A stretch of DNA of 64,000 nt from Falsiroseomonas bella (lineage in GTDB: Bacteria; Pseudomonadota; Alphaproteobacteria; Acetobacterales; Acetobacteraceae): positions 868,001-932,000 of the forward strand of contig NZ_QGNA01000001.1 in NCBI RefSeq assembly GCF_003173615.1. The letters run 5' to 3'. Below are positions 16,206-26,814 of this stretch, in pieces. Positions within the stretch are counted from its first letter, which is position 1; every line of letters begins with the position of its first letter. A program made the position numbers and the translations under genes. The notes beneath the pieces are model-generated. The model saw only the letters and a list, made by a program, of their open reading frames with translations, searched no databases and was not told the DNA's origin.

Positions 16206-16223
16206 TTTCAGAAATTTCTGAAA
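16206..16223. promoter_or_regulatory. Perfect 18-bp palindromic operator candidate
   Basis: TTTCAGAAATTTCTGAAA is a perfect 18-bp palindrome in a 70% GC background, where such an AT-rich dyad is very unlikely by chance. It lies directly downstream of the predicted -10 and 4 bases before the GTG start of the GbsR/MarR regulator. That is the position expected for an autorepressor operator controlling the regulator and cioAB. Binding is inferred. Confidence 0.65.
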
Positions 16224-16226
16224 TCC

Positions 16227-16829
16227 GTGACCCGCAACGAAAGCGGGCCGAGCGACCGGGACATCATGCAGCTACCCCCCCTGATCCAGGCCTTCGTGCT
16301 GCATTTCGGCGAGATGGGCAGCCGCTGGGGCATCAACCGCACGGTCGGGCAGATCTACGCGCTGCTCTATGTCTCGCCGGAGCCGCTGAACGCCGACCAG
16401 ATCGTGGAGGCGCTCGGCGTCTCGCGCTCCAACGTGTCGATGGGGCTGCGCGAATTGCAGGCCTGGAACCTGGTGAAGGTGCGGCACATCCCGGATGACC
16501 GGCGCGACCATTTCGCGACGCCCGGCGATGTGTGGGAGATCCTGCGCGTGCTGGCGGAGGAGCGGAAGAAGCGGGAGGTGGACCCCACCCTCTCCGTCCT
16601 GCGCGAATTGCTGATGCAGGCGCCGGCGAGCGAGGCGGAGCGCCACGCGCAGGCGCGCATGGCCGAGATGCACGGGCTGATCGAGCAGCTGACCAACTGG
16701 TACGAGGACGTGAAGAAGCTGGAGACGGAGCGGCTGGCGCAGCTGCTGGCGCTCGGCTCGCGCGTCGCACGCCTGGTGGAGGCGACGGACAAGGTCGTCT
16801 CGCTCGGCCGCCGCAAGAGGAAGGAGTAG
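16227..16829 (+). CDS. GbsR/MarR-family transcriptional regulator
   Basis: 200 residues. The winged helix (about 15-90: WGINRTVGQIYALLYVSPEP, then VSRSNVSMGLREL) matches the GbsR/MarR group. A long charged alpha-helical C-terminus (about 115-195), likely coiled coil, would mediate dimerisation. It lies 6 bases before cioA and is presumably its regulator. The start is uncertain: GTG 16227 leaves a very short leader after the predicted promoter, and ATG 16266 (MQLPPLIQ) is a good alternative. Related GbsR-like genes often precede cydAB/cioAB; the signal sensed is unknown. Confidence 0.85.
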   Translation: MTRNESGPSDRDIMQLPPLIQAFVLHFGEMGSRWGINRTVGQIYALLYVSPEPLNADQIVEALGVSRSNVSMGLRELQAWNLVKVRHIPDDRRDHFATPGDVWEILRVLAEERKKREVDPTLSVLRELLMQAPASEAERHAQARMAEMHGLIEQLTNWYEDVKKLETERLAQLLALGSRVARLVEATDKVVSLGRRKRKE

Positions 16830-16835
16830 ACGGCC

Positions 16836-18173
16836 GTGGACGCCTTGCTTCTCGCCCGCATCCAGTTCGCGGCCAACATCTCCTTCCACATCCTGTTCCC
16901 GACCATCACCATCGCGCTCGGCTGGGTGCTGCTGTTCTTCAAGCTGCGCTTCAACGCCACGCGCGACGAGAAGTGGATGGACGCCTACCGCTTCTGGGTG
17001 AAGGTGTTCGCGCTGTCCTTCGCGCTCGGCGTGGTCTCCGGCATCACCATGAGCTTCCAGTTCGGCACCAACTGGCCGGGCTTCATGGAGAAGGTGGGCA
17101 ACGTGGCGGGGCCGCTGCTGGCCTATGAGGTGCTGACCGCCTTCTTCCTGGAGGCGACCTTCCTGGGCATCATGCTGTTCGGCTTCCGGCGCGTGCCGGG
17201 CTGGGTGCATACCGCGGCCACATTCCTCGTCGCCTTCGGCACGACGATGAGCGCCTTCTGGATCCTGGTGCTGAATTCCTGGATGCACACGCCGGCGGGC
17301 TTCGAGCTGCGCGACGGCGTGGTGCATGCGACCGACTGGTGGGCGATCGTCTTCTCGCCCTCCATGCCGTATCGGCTGGCGCATATGCTGATCGCCTCGG
17401 GGCTGACCTGCGCCTTCCTGATCGCGGGCATCTCCGCGTGGCGCTGGCTGCGCGGGGATCGCGCGCCGGCGGTGCAGGCGGCGCTGCGCACCGGCGTGGT
17501 GATGGCGGCGGTGCTGGCGCCGACGCAGCTCTTCGTCGGCGACATGCACGGGCTGAACACGCTGCAGCACCAGCCGGCGAAGGTCGCGGCAATGGAGGGG
17601 CATTGGCACACCGGCGGCAACGTGCCGCTGATCCTGTTCGCCATCCCGGACGAGGAGACGCGGTCGAACCGCTTCGAGATCGCGATTCCCAACGGCGCCA
17701 GCCTGATCCTGACGCACAGCCTGGATGGCGTGGTGCCCGGCCTCGATCAGTTCGAGGGCAAGCATCCGCCGGTGGCGCCGGTGTTCTTCGCCTTCCGCAT
17801 CATGGTCGGCGTCGGCATGCTGATGATCGCCTTCGGCCTCGCCGCCGCCTGGTTTCTGTGGCGGCGCGGCACGCTGCCGACGCTGCTGCTGCGCGGGCTG
17901 GTCGTGATGACCTTCGCCGGCTGGGTGGCGACGCTGGCCGGTTGGTACGTGACGGAGATCGGCCGCCAGCCTTGGCTGGTGACGGGCGTGCTGACCACGG
18001 CGGACGCGGTGGGGCCCGTCGGCCCGGCGGCGGTCGCCTCCACGCTGGTGATGTATCTGGTGCTCTACGTGCTGCTGCTGGCGGCCTACATCGCCACGCT
18101 GTATCGCCTGGCCGCCAAGGGGCGCGTGGTGGAGCATCTGCCGGGCAACCAGCCCTTGCCGGCGAGCGCGTGA
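16836..18173 (+). CDS. cioA: Cytochrome bd-type quinol oxidase subunit I (CIO type)
   Basis: 445 residues with nine or so membrane helices. H18 (ISFHILFPT) is a heme ligand, and the GRxPW-type motif appears as IGRQPWLVTG near residue 375. The length and short Q-loop fit the cyanide-insensitive CIO branch rather than long-Q-loop CydA. It reduces O2 to water with ubiquinol without pumping protons, useful at low oxygen or under cyanide, NO or sulfide stress. GTG start, with GAGGAAGGAG upstream. It is 6 bases after the regulator and 1 base before subunit II. Confidence 0.93.
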   Translation: MDALLLARIQFAANISFHILFPTITIALGWVLLFFKLRFNATRDEKWMDAYRFWVKVFALSFALGVVSGITMSFQFGTNWPGFMEKVGNVAGPLLAYEVLTAFFLEATFLGIMLFGFRRVPGWVHTAATFLVAFGTTMSAFWILVLNSWMHTPAGFELRDGVVHATDWWAIVFSPSMPYRLAHMLIASGLTCAFLIAGISAWRWLRGDRAPAVQAALRTGVVMAAVLAPTQLFVGDMHGLNTLQHQPAKVAAMEGHWHTGGNVPLILFAIPDEETRSNRFEIAIPNGASLILTHSLDGVVPGLDQFEGKHPPVAPVFFAFRIMVGVGMLMIAFGLAAAWFLWRRGTLPTLLLRGLVVMTFAGWVATLAGWYVTEIGRQPWLVTGVLTTADAVGPVGPAAVASTLVMYLVLYVLLLAAYIATLYRLAAKGRVVEHLPGNQPLPASA

Positions 18174-18174
18174 T

Positions 18175-19188
18175 ATGACGCCCTTCCTGCCTGCGGACGA
18201 CCTCGCGCTCGTCTTCGCCGCGCTGATGGCGCTGTCCATCCTGGCCTATGTCGTGCTGGACGGCTTCGATCTCGGTGTCGGGCTGCTGATGCAGGCCACG
18301 CCGGAGGAGCGGGAGCGCGACCGGATGGTCGCCTCCATCGGGCCCTTCTGGGACGCGAACGAGACCTGGCTGGTGCTGGGCGTCGGGCTGTTGCTGGTCG
18401 CCTTCCCCACCGCGCATGGCATGGTGCTGACCGCGCTCTATTTGCCCATCGCGCTGATGCTGGTTGGGCTCACGATGCGCGGCGTGGCCTTCGAGTTCCG
18501 CGCCAAGGCGGCGACGCCGCTGCACAAGCGGCGCTGGGACCACGCCTTCATCGGCGGCTCGGCGCTCGCCGCGCTGACGCAGGGCTGGATGCTCGGGCGT
18601 TATGTGCTCGGCTTCGACCCGAGCGCGCGGGCGCTCGGCTTCGCCGCACTCTCGGCGCTCGGCGTCGCGGCGGCCTATGCCTTCATCGGCGCCTGCTGGC
18701 TGATCTGGCGCACGGAGGGTCCGCTGCAGCAGCGCGCGGTGCTCTGGGCGCGGCGCACGCTCTGGGTGGTGGCGGCCGGCATCGTCGGCGTGTCCATCGC
18801 CACGCCGCTCGCCTCGCCGCGGATCATGGCGCGCTGGTTCGAGATGCCGAATTTTCTGCTGTTGGCGCCGCTGCCGCTGGCCACCGCCGCGCTCGTGGTC
18901 GGGCTGCACGCGCTGCTGCGGCACATGCCGCTGCCAGGCGATGCGCTGCGGCGCGTGCCCTTCTGGGCGGCGGTCGGGCTGTTCTGCCTCTCCTTCGCGG
19001 GCCTCGCCTGGTCGTTCTTTCCTTATGTGGTCCCGGAGCGGCTGACGCTGTTCCAGGCGGCGAGCGCGCCCGAGAGCCTCACGCTGATCCTGGTGGGCGC
19101 GCTGTTCGTGCTGCCGGTGATCCTGCTCTACACGGTGCTGGCCTGGCGGATCTTCGGGGGCAAGGCAATGGACCTCCGCTACGACTGA
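18175..19188 (+). CDS. cioB: Cytochrome bd-type quinol oxidase subunit II
   Basis: 337 residues, eight predicted membrane helices. The N-terminus has the family signature YVVLDGFDLGVGLL, followed by IGPFWDANETWLV. It stabilises and partners subunit I in the inner membrane. The C-terminal ILLYTVLAWRIFGGK is typical of CydB/CioB. It begins one base after the cioA stop, so it is translationally coupled. No CydX-like small subunit gene follows; the next 150 bases are the rimP leader. Confidence 0.93.
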   Translation: MTPFLPADDLALVFAALMALSILAYVVLDGFDLGVGLLMQATPEERERDRMVASIGPFWDANETWLVLGVGLLLVAFPTAHGMVLTALYLPIALMLVGLTMRGVAFEFRAKAATPLHKRRWDHAFIGGSALAALTQGWMLGRYVLGFDPSARALGFAALSALGVAAAYAFIGACWLIWRTEGPLQQRAVLWARRTLWVVAAGIVGVSIATPLASPRIMARWFEMPNFLLLAPLPLATAALVVGLHALLRHMPLPGDALRRVPFWAAVGLFCLSFAGLAWSFFPYVVPERLTLFQAASAPESLTLILVGALFVLPVILLYTVLAWRIFGGKAMDLRYD

Positions 19189-19224
19189 TCGCCACGCCCC
19201 TTGTGCGTCGGGGCTGGCCGCGCT

Positions 19225-19291
19225 ATCTGGACATCACAAAGCTTTCCGCCTTGCACGGAGGGTGGCCCGAAAGGGCCGCCCTTTTTGTTTG
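19225..19291 (+). terminator. Intrinsic terminator-like hairpin in the rimP leader
   Basis: Stem 19260-19268 (GGGTGGCCC) pairs with 19273-19281 (GGGCCGCCC) around a GAAA tetraloop, followed by TTTTTGTTT (19282-19290). This is a textbook intrinsic terminator, yet it lies 51 bases upstream of the rimP ATG and after cioB. It could end cioAB transcripts or act as an attenuator in the rimP leader; attenuated rimP leaders have been described in proteobacteria. Confidence 0.7.
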
Positions 19292-19341
19292 GCCCCTCTT
19301 TGCCCAGCGCGGCCTCTTGCCGCCCCGAGTGCCCCGGACCC

Positions 19342-19890
19342 ATGGACCCGACCCCCGCCCCGCCGCCGCCGGATGACGACCTGCCCCAGCATGAGGGGCT
19401 GGAGGCGCGGATCGCGGCCGCCATCGTGCCAAGCCTGCGCCAGATGGGCTACGAGCTGGTGCGCGTGCAGGTCAGCGGGAAGGAACGCCCGGTCGTGCAG
19501 ATCATGGCCGACCGCGCCGACCAGGCCCCCTTCCGGGTCGAGGATTGCGAGGCCATCAGCCATGTGATCGGCGCCGTTCTCGACGTGGAGGACCCCATCC
19601 GCGGCGAGTGGACGCTGGAGGTCTCCTCCGCCGGGATCGACCGGCCCTTGACGCGGGTCAAGGACTGGAACCGCTACGCCGGCCATGTTGCGACCGTCGA
19701 GCTGGTCGTGCCGCAGAACGGGCGCAAGCGCTTTCGGGGCGTCGCGCTGGGTGCTGACGCGGCCACCGCCCGGTTGCGGCTGGAGGACGGGACGGAAGAA
19801 AGCTTCCCGCGCGGGAACATCCGCAAGGCGAAGCTGGTGCTCACCGATGAACTGATCGCCGCCACGGCGGCCGAACCCAGGGAACACTGA
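19342..19890 (+). CDS. rimP: Ribosome maturation factor RimP
   Basis: 182 residues, two domains: N-terminal RimP_N with [27 protein letters not shown], and C-terminal RimP_C (SH3-like) with [15 protein letters not shown]. The central signature [20 protein letters not shown] is diagnostic. It assists 30S subunit assembly. ATG 19342 is chosen; a short Pro/Asp-rich N-terminal extension precedes the conserved part. It is the first gene of the conserved rimP-nusA-infB operon, 1 base before nusA. Confidence 0.95.
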   Translation: MDPTPAPPPPDDDLPQHEGLEARIAAAIVPSLRQMGYELVRVQVSGKERPVVQIMADRADQAPFRVEDCEAISHVIGAVLDVEDPIRGEWTLEVSSAGIDRPLTRVKDWNRYAGHVATVELVVPQNGRKRFRGVALGADAATARLRLEDGTEESFPRGNIRKAKLVLTDELIAATAAEPREH

Positions 19891-19891
19891 C

Positions 19892-21487
<1,596 letters not shown>

Positions 21488-22236
21488 ACTGCTGCCCGAC
21501 ACGCTGCCCGACAGCGAGGCGGATGAGCCGGAACGCGGGCCGTTCCGGCGCTGCCTCGTCACGCGCGAGCGCCAGGCGAAGGAGGCGATGGTCCGCTTCG
21601 TGCTGGGCCCAGACAGGAAAGTGATCCCGGATCTGGCGGAACGGCTGCCGGGGCGGGGAATGTGGTTGAGCGCCAAGGCCGATGTGATAGAACAGGCTGC
21701 GCGCCGCGGGGCCTTTGCGAAGGCCACCCGCGGCGAGGCGCTTGTGCCCCCCGACCTTCGCGCGACGATCGAGGATGGCCTGCGGGGGCGCATCCGGGAC
21801 CTTGTCGGCTTCGCGCGGCGCGCGGGGCAGGCGGTCAGCGGGTGGCAGGCAGCCCGGGAATGGCTGCAGGCCGGCCGCGCCGGTCTGCTGGTGCAGGCGG
21901 CGGATGGCAGCCCGGCCGAGAAGGCCAGGCTGGTCGGCCACCGCCCGGTGCCGGTGGTGGCGCCGCTCGATGCGGGCGCGCTGGGCGCGGTCTTCGGCCG
22001 GGACCGGGCCGTGCACGTCGCCATCGCCCGCGGGCGGCTGGCGGAGAGGATCGCGGCGGAAGCCGCGAGGCTGGAAGGGGTCACCCTTCCCTCGGGAACC
22101 GCGCCCTCGCGCGGGTCCCGCAAGCCGGGCAGGGACCCGGCGGATGATCGCGCCCGACCGGACGCGAGCGACGACGGCCGCGATGGCGCGACCGGCGGAC
22201 AGGTTTGATTGGAAGAGATCGGGTTCGGATCGGCGG

Positions 22237-25200
22237 ATGAGCGACCAGAACGACCAGGATGCAGGCAAGGGCCGGCTCTCGCTCCGGCCGGGCGGACGCC
22301 TCGACCTGGGCAAGACAGTTGATGCAGGCAGCGTGCGTCAGTCCTTCAGCCACGGCCGCAGCAAGGTCGTGCAGGTGGAGGTGCTGAAGAAGCGCCCGAC
22401 CCCCGGCGCGCCAGCTGCGAAGCCCGGCGTGGCCGGCCCGGCGGCGAAGCCCGCCGCCCCGGGCGCGAAGCCCGCCGGCGGCGCGCCCGCGCAGCAGGCC
22501 AAGGGGTCCACGGCCGGACGCCCGCTGACCCAGGCCGAGATCGCGACGCGCCAGCGCGTGCTCGATGAGCAGCGCAAGGCCGAGGCGCAGCGGGAACGCG
22601 AGGAGCGCGAGCGCCAGGCGCTGATGGTGCGCTCCGCCGCCGAGGAAGCGGCCCGCCGCGCCGAGGAGGATGATCGCCGCCGCGCCGAGGAGGCCGAGGA
22701 GGCCGCCCGCGCCGCCGCCGAGGCACGCCGCGCCGCGGCCGAGGCCGCCCGCGCGCCCGAGCCGCCCGCCGCGCCCGCCGCCCCGGAGCAGCCCCGCGCC
22801 GCAGAGCCCGCGCCGCCGCCGCCGGTCGCCGCGGAAGCGCCGCGTCCCGCGCCGCAGGCCCCGCCGCCGCGTCCCGCTGCCCCGCCGCGGGGCGACTATC
22901 CGCCGCGTGGCGACTACGCGCCGCGTCGCGACATGGGTGGCCCCGGCGGCGCGCCGCGTGGCGATTACGGCCCGCGCCGCGACGGCCCGGGCGGTGCCCC
23001 GCGTAGCGACTACGGCCCGCGCCGTGACGGTCCGCCGAGCGGTCCGCGCCGCGACGGCCCGCCGCCGCGCTACGGCGATGGCCCGCGCCCGGCCGGCCCG
23101 GGTGGCGGCTATGGCAGGCCTGCCGGCGGCCCCGGCATGGGTCCGCGTCCGGCCGGTGCCGGCGCACCGCTGCGCAGCGGCCGCCCCGGCCCGGTGCCCA
23201 CCGGCTTCGGCGGACCGCGCCGGCCGGGTGGTCCCGGCGCGCCGATGGCGCCGCCGCCCTCCGACGCGCCCTCGAAGCTGACGCTCCGTCCGCGCACCGG
23301 ACGCGACGACGATCGTCGCCTCGGCCCCGACGCGAAGAAGGGCGGCACGCCGGTCCCGGCCAAGAAGAACACGCTGGCCGGCCCCGGCCGCCGCGAAGGC
23401 CGCATCGACATCGGCGCCGCGATCGAGGGCGAGGACGAGCGCACGCGCTCCATCGCCTCCATGCGCCGTGCGCGTGAGCGCGAGCGGCGGCAGCAGGAGC
23501 TGGCCCGTCTGCGCTCCGGCGCGGAGCGCGTGGTGCGCGACGTGGTGGTGCCCGAGACGATCACCGTGCAGGAACTGGCGAACCGCATGGCCGCCCGCGG
23601 CGGCGAGGTGGTGAAGGCGCTGTTCCGCATGGGCGTGATGGCCACCCTGACGCAGTCCATCGACGCCGACACGGCGGAGCTGGTGGTGCAGGAATTCGGC
23701 CACCGCGTGCGCCGCGTCGCGGAAGGCGACGTGGAGATGGGCCTCGAGGGCACCGAGGACGAGGCGGAGGCGCTGCTGCCCCGCCCGCCCGTGGTGACCA
23801 TCATGGGCCATGTCGACCACGGCAAGACCAGCCTGCTCGACGCGCTGCGCAAGGCCGATGTCGCTGCCCATGAGGCCGGCGGCATCACCCAGCATATCGG
23901 CGCCTACCAGGTGGCGATGGCCGACGGGAACCGCGTGACCTTCATCGACACGCCGGGCCACGAGGCCTTCACCGCGATGCGCGCGCGCGGCGCGGGCGTC
24001 ACCGACATGGTCGTGCTGGTGGTCGCGGCGGATGACGGCGTGATGCCGCAGACGATCGAGGCGATCAGCCACGCCAAGGCGGCGAATGTCCCGCTGATCG
24101 TGGCGATCAACAAGATCGACAAGCCCGGCGTGAAGCCCGACCGCGTGCGGCAGGAACTGCTGCAGCACGAGATCGTGGTGGAGAGCCTCGGCGGCGAGAC
24201 GCAGGAGATCGAGGTCTCGGCCACGCAGAAGATCAACCTCGACAAGCTGCTCGAGGCGATCCAGCTGCAGGCGGAGATCCTGGACCTGCGCGCCAACCCC
24301 GACCGCGCGGGCGAGGGCACGGTGATCGAGTCCAAGCTCGACCGTGGCCGTGGCCCGGTGGCGACGGTGCTGGTCCAGCGCGGCACGCTGCGCCAGGGCG
24401 ACATCGTGGTGGCCGGCGCCGAATGGGGCCGGGTGCGCGCGATGCTCGACGACAAGGGCCGCCAGGTGAAGGAAGCGGACCCCTCCCTGCCGGTGGAGAT
24501 CCTCGGCCTGTCGGGCGTGCCCGCGGCCGGCGAGACCTTCGTCGCGGTGGAGGATGAAGGGCGCGCGCGCGAGATCAGCGACTTCCGTCAGCGCAAGATC
24601 CGCGAGAAGCAGGTCGCCGCCATGCAGGCCGGCCGCGGCAGCCTCACCGACATGCTCGCCCGCATCCAGGCCGGCGCGCAGAAGGAGGTGGCGGTCGTCG
24701 TCAAGGCGGACGTGCAGGGCAGCGCCGAGGCGATCGGCGTCACGCTCGGCAAGATCGGCAACGAGGAGGTGAAGGTCCGCGTGCTGCTCAGCGGCGTGGG
24801 CCAGATCACCGAGACCGACATCCAGCTTGCCAAGGCGTCCGACGCCGTGATCGTCGCCTTCAACGTCCGCGCCACGACGCAGGCGCGGGAGCTGGCGCAG
24901 CGCGAGGGCGTGGACATCCGCTACTACTCGATCATCTATCAGGTGGCGGACGACATCGAGACGCTGGTGCGCGGCAAGCTGGCGCCGGTGCAGCGCGAGA
25001 AGTTCCTGGGCTACGCGCAGATCCTGCAGGTGTTCGAGGTGAAGCGCCTCGGCAACATCGCGGGCTGCCGCGTGACGGAGGGCGTGGTGCGCCGCGGCGC
25101 CGGCGTGCGCCTGCTGCGCGACGGCGTGGTGATCCACCAGGGCGAGCTCAGCACGCTGCGTCGCTTCAAGGACGACGTGAAGGAAGTGACGAACGGCTAC

Positions 25201-25293
25201 GAGTGCGGCATGTCCTTCGCGAACTACAACGACATCCGCGTCGGCGACCAGATCGAGTGCTACGAGACGGAGACGGTGGCCGCGGAGCTCTGA
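22237..25293 (+). CDS. infB: Translation initiation factor IF-2
   Basis: 1018 residues. The N-terminal region has [18 protein letters not shown] (IF2-associated domain). Next come a charged Arg/Glu/Ala helix (about 105-180) and a disordered Pro/Arg/Gly region with [14 protein letters not shown] repeats (about 218-345). An IF2_N-like region follows, then the GTPase domain with GHVDHGKTS at 524-532, DTPGHE (G3) and NKID (G4), then the C-domains. It delivers initiator tRNA to the 30S subunit. ATG 22237 begins 28 bases after ylxR. The repeats are described in the findings. Confidence 0.96.
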   Translation: MSDQNDQDAGKGRLSLRPGGRLDLGKTVDAGSVRQSFSHGRSKVVQVEVLKKRPTPGAPAAKPGVAGPAAKPAAPGAKPAGGAPAQQAKGSTAGRPLTQAEIATRQRVLDEQRKAEAQREREERERQALMVRSAAEEAARRAEEDDRRRAEEAEEAARAAAEARRAAAEAARAPEPPAAPAAPEQPRAAEPAPPPPVAAEAPRPAPQAPPPRPAAPPRGDYPPRGDYAPRRDMGGPGGAPRGDYGPRRDGPGGAPRSDYGPRRDGPPSGPRRDGPPPRYGDGPRPAGPGGGYGRPAGGPGMGPRPAGAGAPLRSGRPGPVPTGFGGPRRPGGPGAPMAPPPSDAPSKLTLRPRTGRDDDRRLGPDAKKGGTPVPAKKNTLAGPGRREGRIDIGAAIEGEDERTRSIASMRRARERERRQQELARLRSGAERVVRDVVVPETITVQELANRMAARGGEVVKALFRMGVMATLTQSIDADTAELVVQEFGHRVRRVAEGDVEMGLEGTEDEAEALLPRPPVVTIMGHVDHGKTSLLDALRKADVAAHEAGGITQHIGAYQVAMADGNRVTFIDTPGHEAFTAMRARGAGVTDMVVLVVAADDGVMPQTIEAISHAKAANVPLIVAINKIDKPGVKPDRVRQELLQHEIVVESLGGETQEIEVSATQKINLDKLLEAIQLQAEILDLRANPDRAGEGTVIESKLDRGRGPVATVLVQRGTLRQGDIVVAGAEWGRVRAMLDDKGRQVKEADPSLPVEILGLSGVPAAGETFVAVEDEGRAREISDFRQRKIREKQVAAMQAGRGSLTDMLARIQAGAQKEVAVVVKADVQGSAEAIGVTLGKIGNEEVKVRVLLSGVGQITETDIQLAKASDAVIVAFNVRATTQARELAQREGVDIRYYSIIYQVADDIETLVRGKLAPVQREKFLGYAQILQVFEVKRLGNIAGCRVTEGVVRRGAGVRLLRDGVVIHQGELSTLRRFKDDVKEVTNGYECGMSFANYNDIRVGDQIECYETETVAAEL

Positions 25294-25320
25294 TCCGCGC
25301 CACCCGGACTGGACTGGCGG

Positions 25321-25347
25321 GGGGCGCGGTCGCGAGGACCGCGCCCC
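25321..25347. terminator. Hairpin after infB
   Basis: Arms GGGGCGCGGTC (25321-25331) and GACCGCGCCCC (25337-25347) form a perfect 11-bp stem with a GCGAG loop. Only TT follows directly, with no T-run, so it is a weak intrinsic terminator at best. It may be a processing or stability element between infB and rbfA. Confidence 0.45.
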
Positions 25348-25370
25348 TTCGCGTTTGAAGGACGCCTGAC

Positions 25371-25793
25371 ATGGCCCGCAAGCATGACCACAAGGGCGGC
25401 GACAGCCTCGGCCCGTCGCAGCGCCAGCTGCGCGTCGCGGAGGAGGTGCGCCATGCGCTCTCCGCCGTCTTCGCGCGCGAGGAGTTTCGGGACCCGGACC
25501 TGCACGACCTGCATGTGACGGTGACGGAGGTGCGCGCCTCCCCCGACCTCAAGCACATGACGGCCTTCGTCAGCGGGCTCGGGCGCGACCTGACCAAGGA
25601 ACAGTTCGCGGGGCTCCGGCGCGTCTCGCCCTTCCTGCGCAAGCAGGTGGCCCACGCGGTGCGGCTGAAATACGCGCCGGACCTGCATTTCCAGCCCGAC
25701 ACCGCGCTGGACTACGCGATGAAGATCGACGCCGTGCTGAAACGCCCGGAGGTGCAGCGCGACCTGGCGCCGCGCACCGAGACGGAAGACTAG
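25371..25793 (+). CDS. rbfA: 30S ribosome-binding factor RbfA
   Basis: 140 residues, a single KH-type domain. Landmarks are RQLRVAEEVRHALSAVFARE, VTVTEVRASPDLKHMTAFVS and LKYAPDLHFQPDTALDYAMKID. It helps late 16S rRNA maturation, especially in the cold. ATG 25371 follows GGACGCCTGAC. It lies between infB and the ornithine-cyclodeaminase-like gene; in most alphaproteobacteria truB follows directly, so the intervening gene is an insertion in the usual order. Confidence 0.95.
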   Translation: MARKHDHKGGDSLGPSQRQLRVAEEVRHALSAVFAREEFRDPDLHDLHVTVTEVRASPDLKHMTAFVSGLGRDLTKEQFAGLRRVSPFLRKQVAHAVRLKYAPDLHFQPDTALDYAMKIDAVLKRPEVQRDLAPRTETED

Positions 25794-25812
25794 CCGGCGC
25801 GGTTGCGCGCCG

Positions 25813-26721
25813 ATGCTGACCTTCCTCGATGAGGCGCGGCTGCGCGCGCTGCTGCGCTACGAGGCGCTGATCCCGGCGATCGAGCGCGCGCTCGTCGCCT
25901 TCTCCGCGGGCCGCGTGCAGCAGCCGCCGCGGCATCTGCTGCATCTGGCGCCGCATGGCGGGCATTTCGCCGCCATGTCCGCCTATGGCGACGCGCTCGG
26001 GCTTGGCGTGAAGCTGGTTGCCTTCCATCCCGGCAATGCCGCGCAGGGCCTGCCGACGCATCACGGCCTGGTCGTGCTGCTGCGGCCGGAGACGGGCGAG
26101 CCGCTGGCGGTGATGGATGCGCGGCCGATCACCGCAATGCGCACCGCCGCGGCCTCCGCGCTCGCGACGCGCGCGCTGGCGCGGGCAGATGCGCGGGTGC
26201 TCGCCATCCTGGGCACCGGCGCGCAGGCACGTGCGCATGCCGAGGCGCTGCGGCTGGTGCGCGATTTCCGGGAGATCCGCGTCTGGGGGCGGAACCCGGT
26301 GCGTGCGCAGGATCTGGCGAAGGACATCGGCGCCGTGGCGATGCCGAGCGCGGAGGCGGCGGTGCGCGGCGCGCAGGTGGTGGTGACCGCAACCGCCGCG
26401 ACCGAGCCCGTGCTCCGCGGCGCCTGGCTGGAGCCCGAAGCGCAGGTGAACGCCATCGGCTGGTCCGGTGCGGCGGGCAGCGAGGTGGACGATGCCGTGC
26501 TGCAGGGTGCCTTCGTGATCGCGGATTCGGGGGAGGCGGTGGGGCGCGAGGCGGGTGGCACGCGCCCTGTCGAGATCGGCGCCGAGCTTGGCGAGATCCT
26601 TGCGGGCACGCGGCGCGTGCCCGACGGCGGGCGCCGCGTGTTCCGCTCGGTCGGGCTGGCGGTGCAGGACGTCGCGGCCGCGGCGCTGGTCGCGGAGACG
26701 CTTCGCCTCCAAGGCGGCTGA
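25813..26721 (+). CDS. Ornithine cyclodeaminase / mu-crystallin family protein
   Basis: 302 residues. Rossmann domain with GTGAQARAHAEAL around residue 138, plus MDARPITAMRTAAASALATRAL near residue 105, diagnostic of the OCD/mu-crystallin family. Members include ornithine cyclodeaminase, alanine dehydrogenase and delta-1-pyrroline/piperideine-2-carboxylate reductase. At 302 residues it is shorter than true ornithine cyclodeaminases (about 350), so a ketimine reductase or amino-acid dehydrogenase is more likely. It is inserted between rbfA and truB, 19 bases after rbfA. Confidence 0.8.
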   Translation: MLTFLDEARLRALLRYEALIPAIERALVAFSAGRVQQPPRHLLHLAPHGGHFAAMSAYGDALGLGVKLVAFHPGNAAQGLPTHHGLVVLLRPETGEPLAVMDARPITAMRTAAASALATRALARADARVLAILGTGAQARAHAEALRLVRDFREIRVWGRNPVRAQDLAKDIGAVAMPSAEAAVRGAQVVVTATAATEPVLRGAWLEPEAQVNAIGWSGAAGSEVDDAVLQGAFVIADSGEAVGREAGGTRPVEIGAELGEILAGTRRVPDGGRRVFRSVGLAVQDVAAAALVAETLRLQGG

Positions 26722-26814
26722 CGGCCGTACAGCGAAGCGGGCCAGACCTGCCGAGGCGGATGCTGCCCCGCGCGCGGTTCCGTGCTAGCCCCCGCGCCTT
26801 GCCTGGAGTGTCGA

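Noticed and set aside
22900-23260. Regular short repeats in infB as a possible CRISPR or minisatellite array
   Set aside because: The repeats are in frame, code [10 protein letters not shown] peptides inside IF-2 and have no unique spacers.
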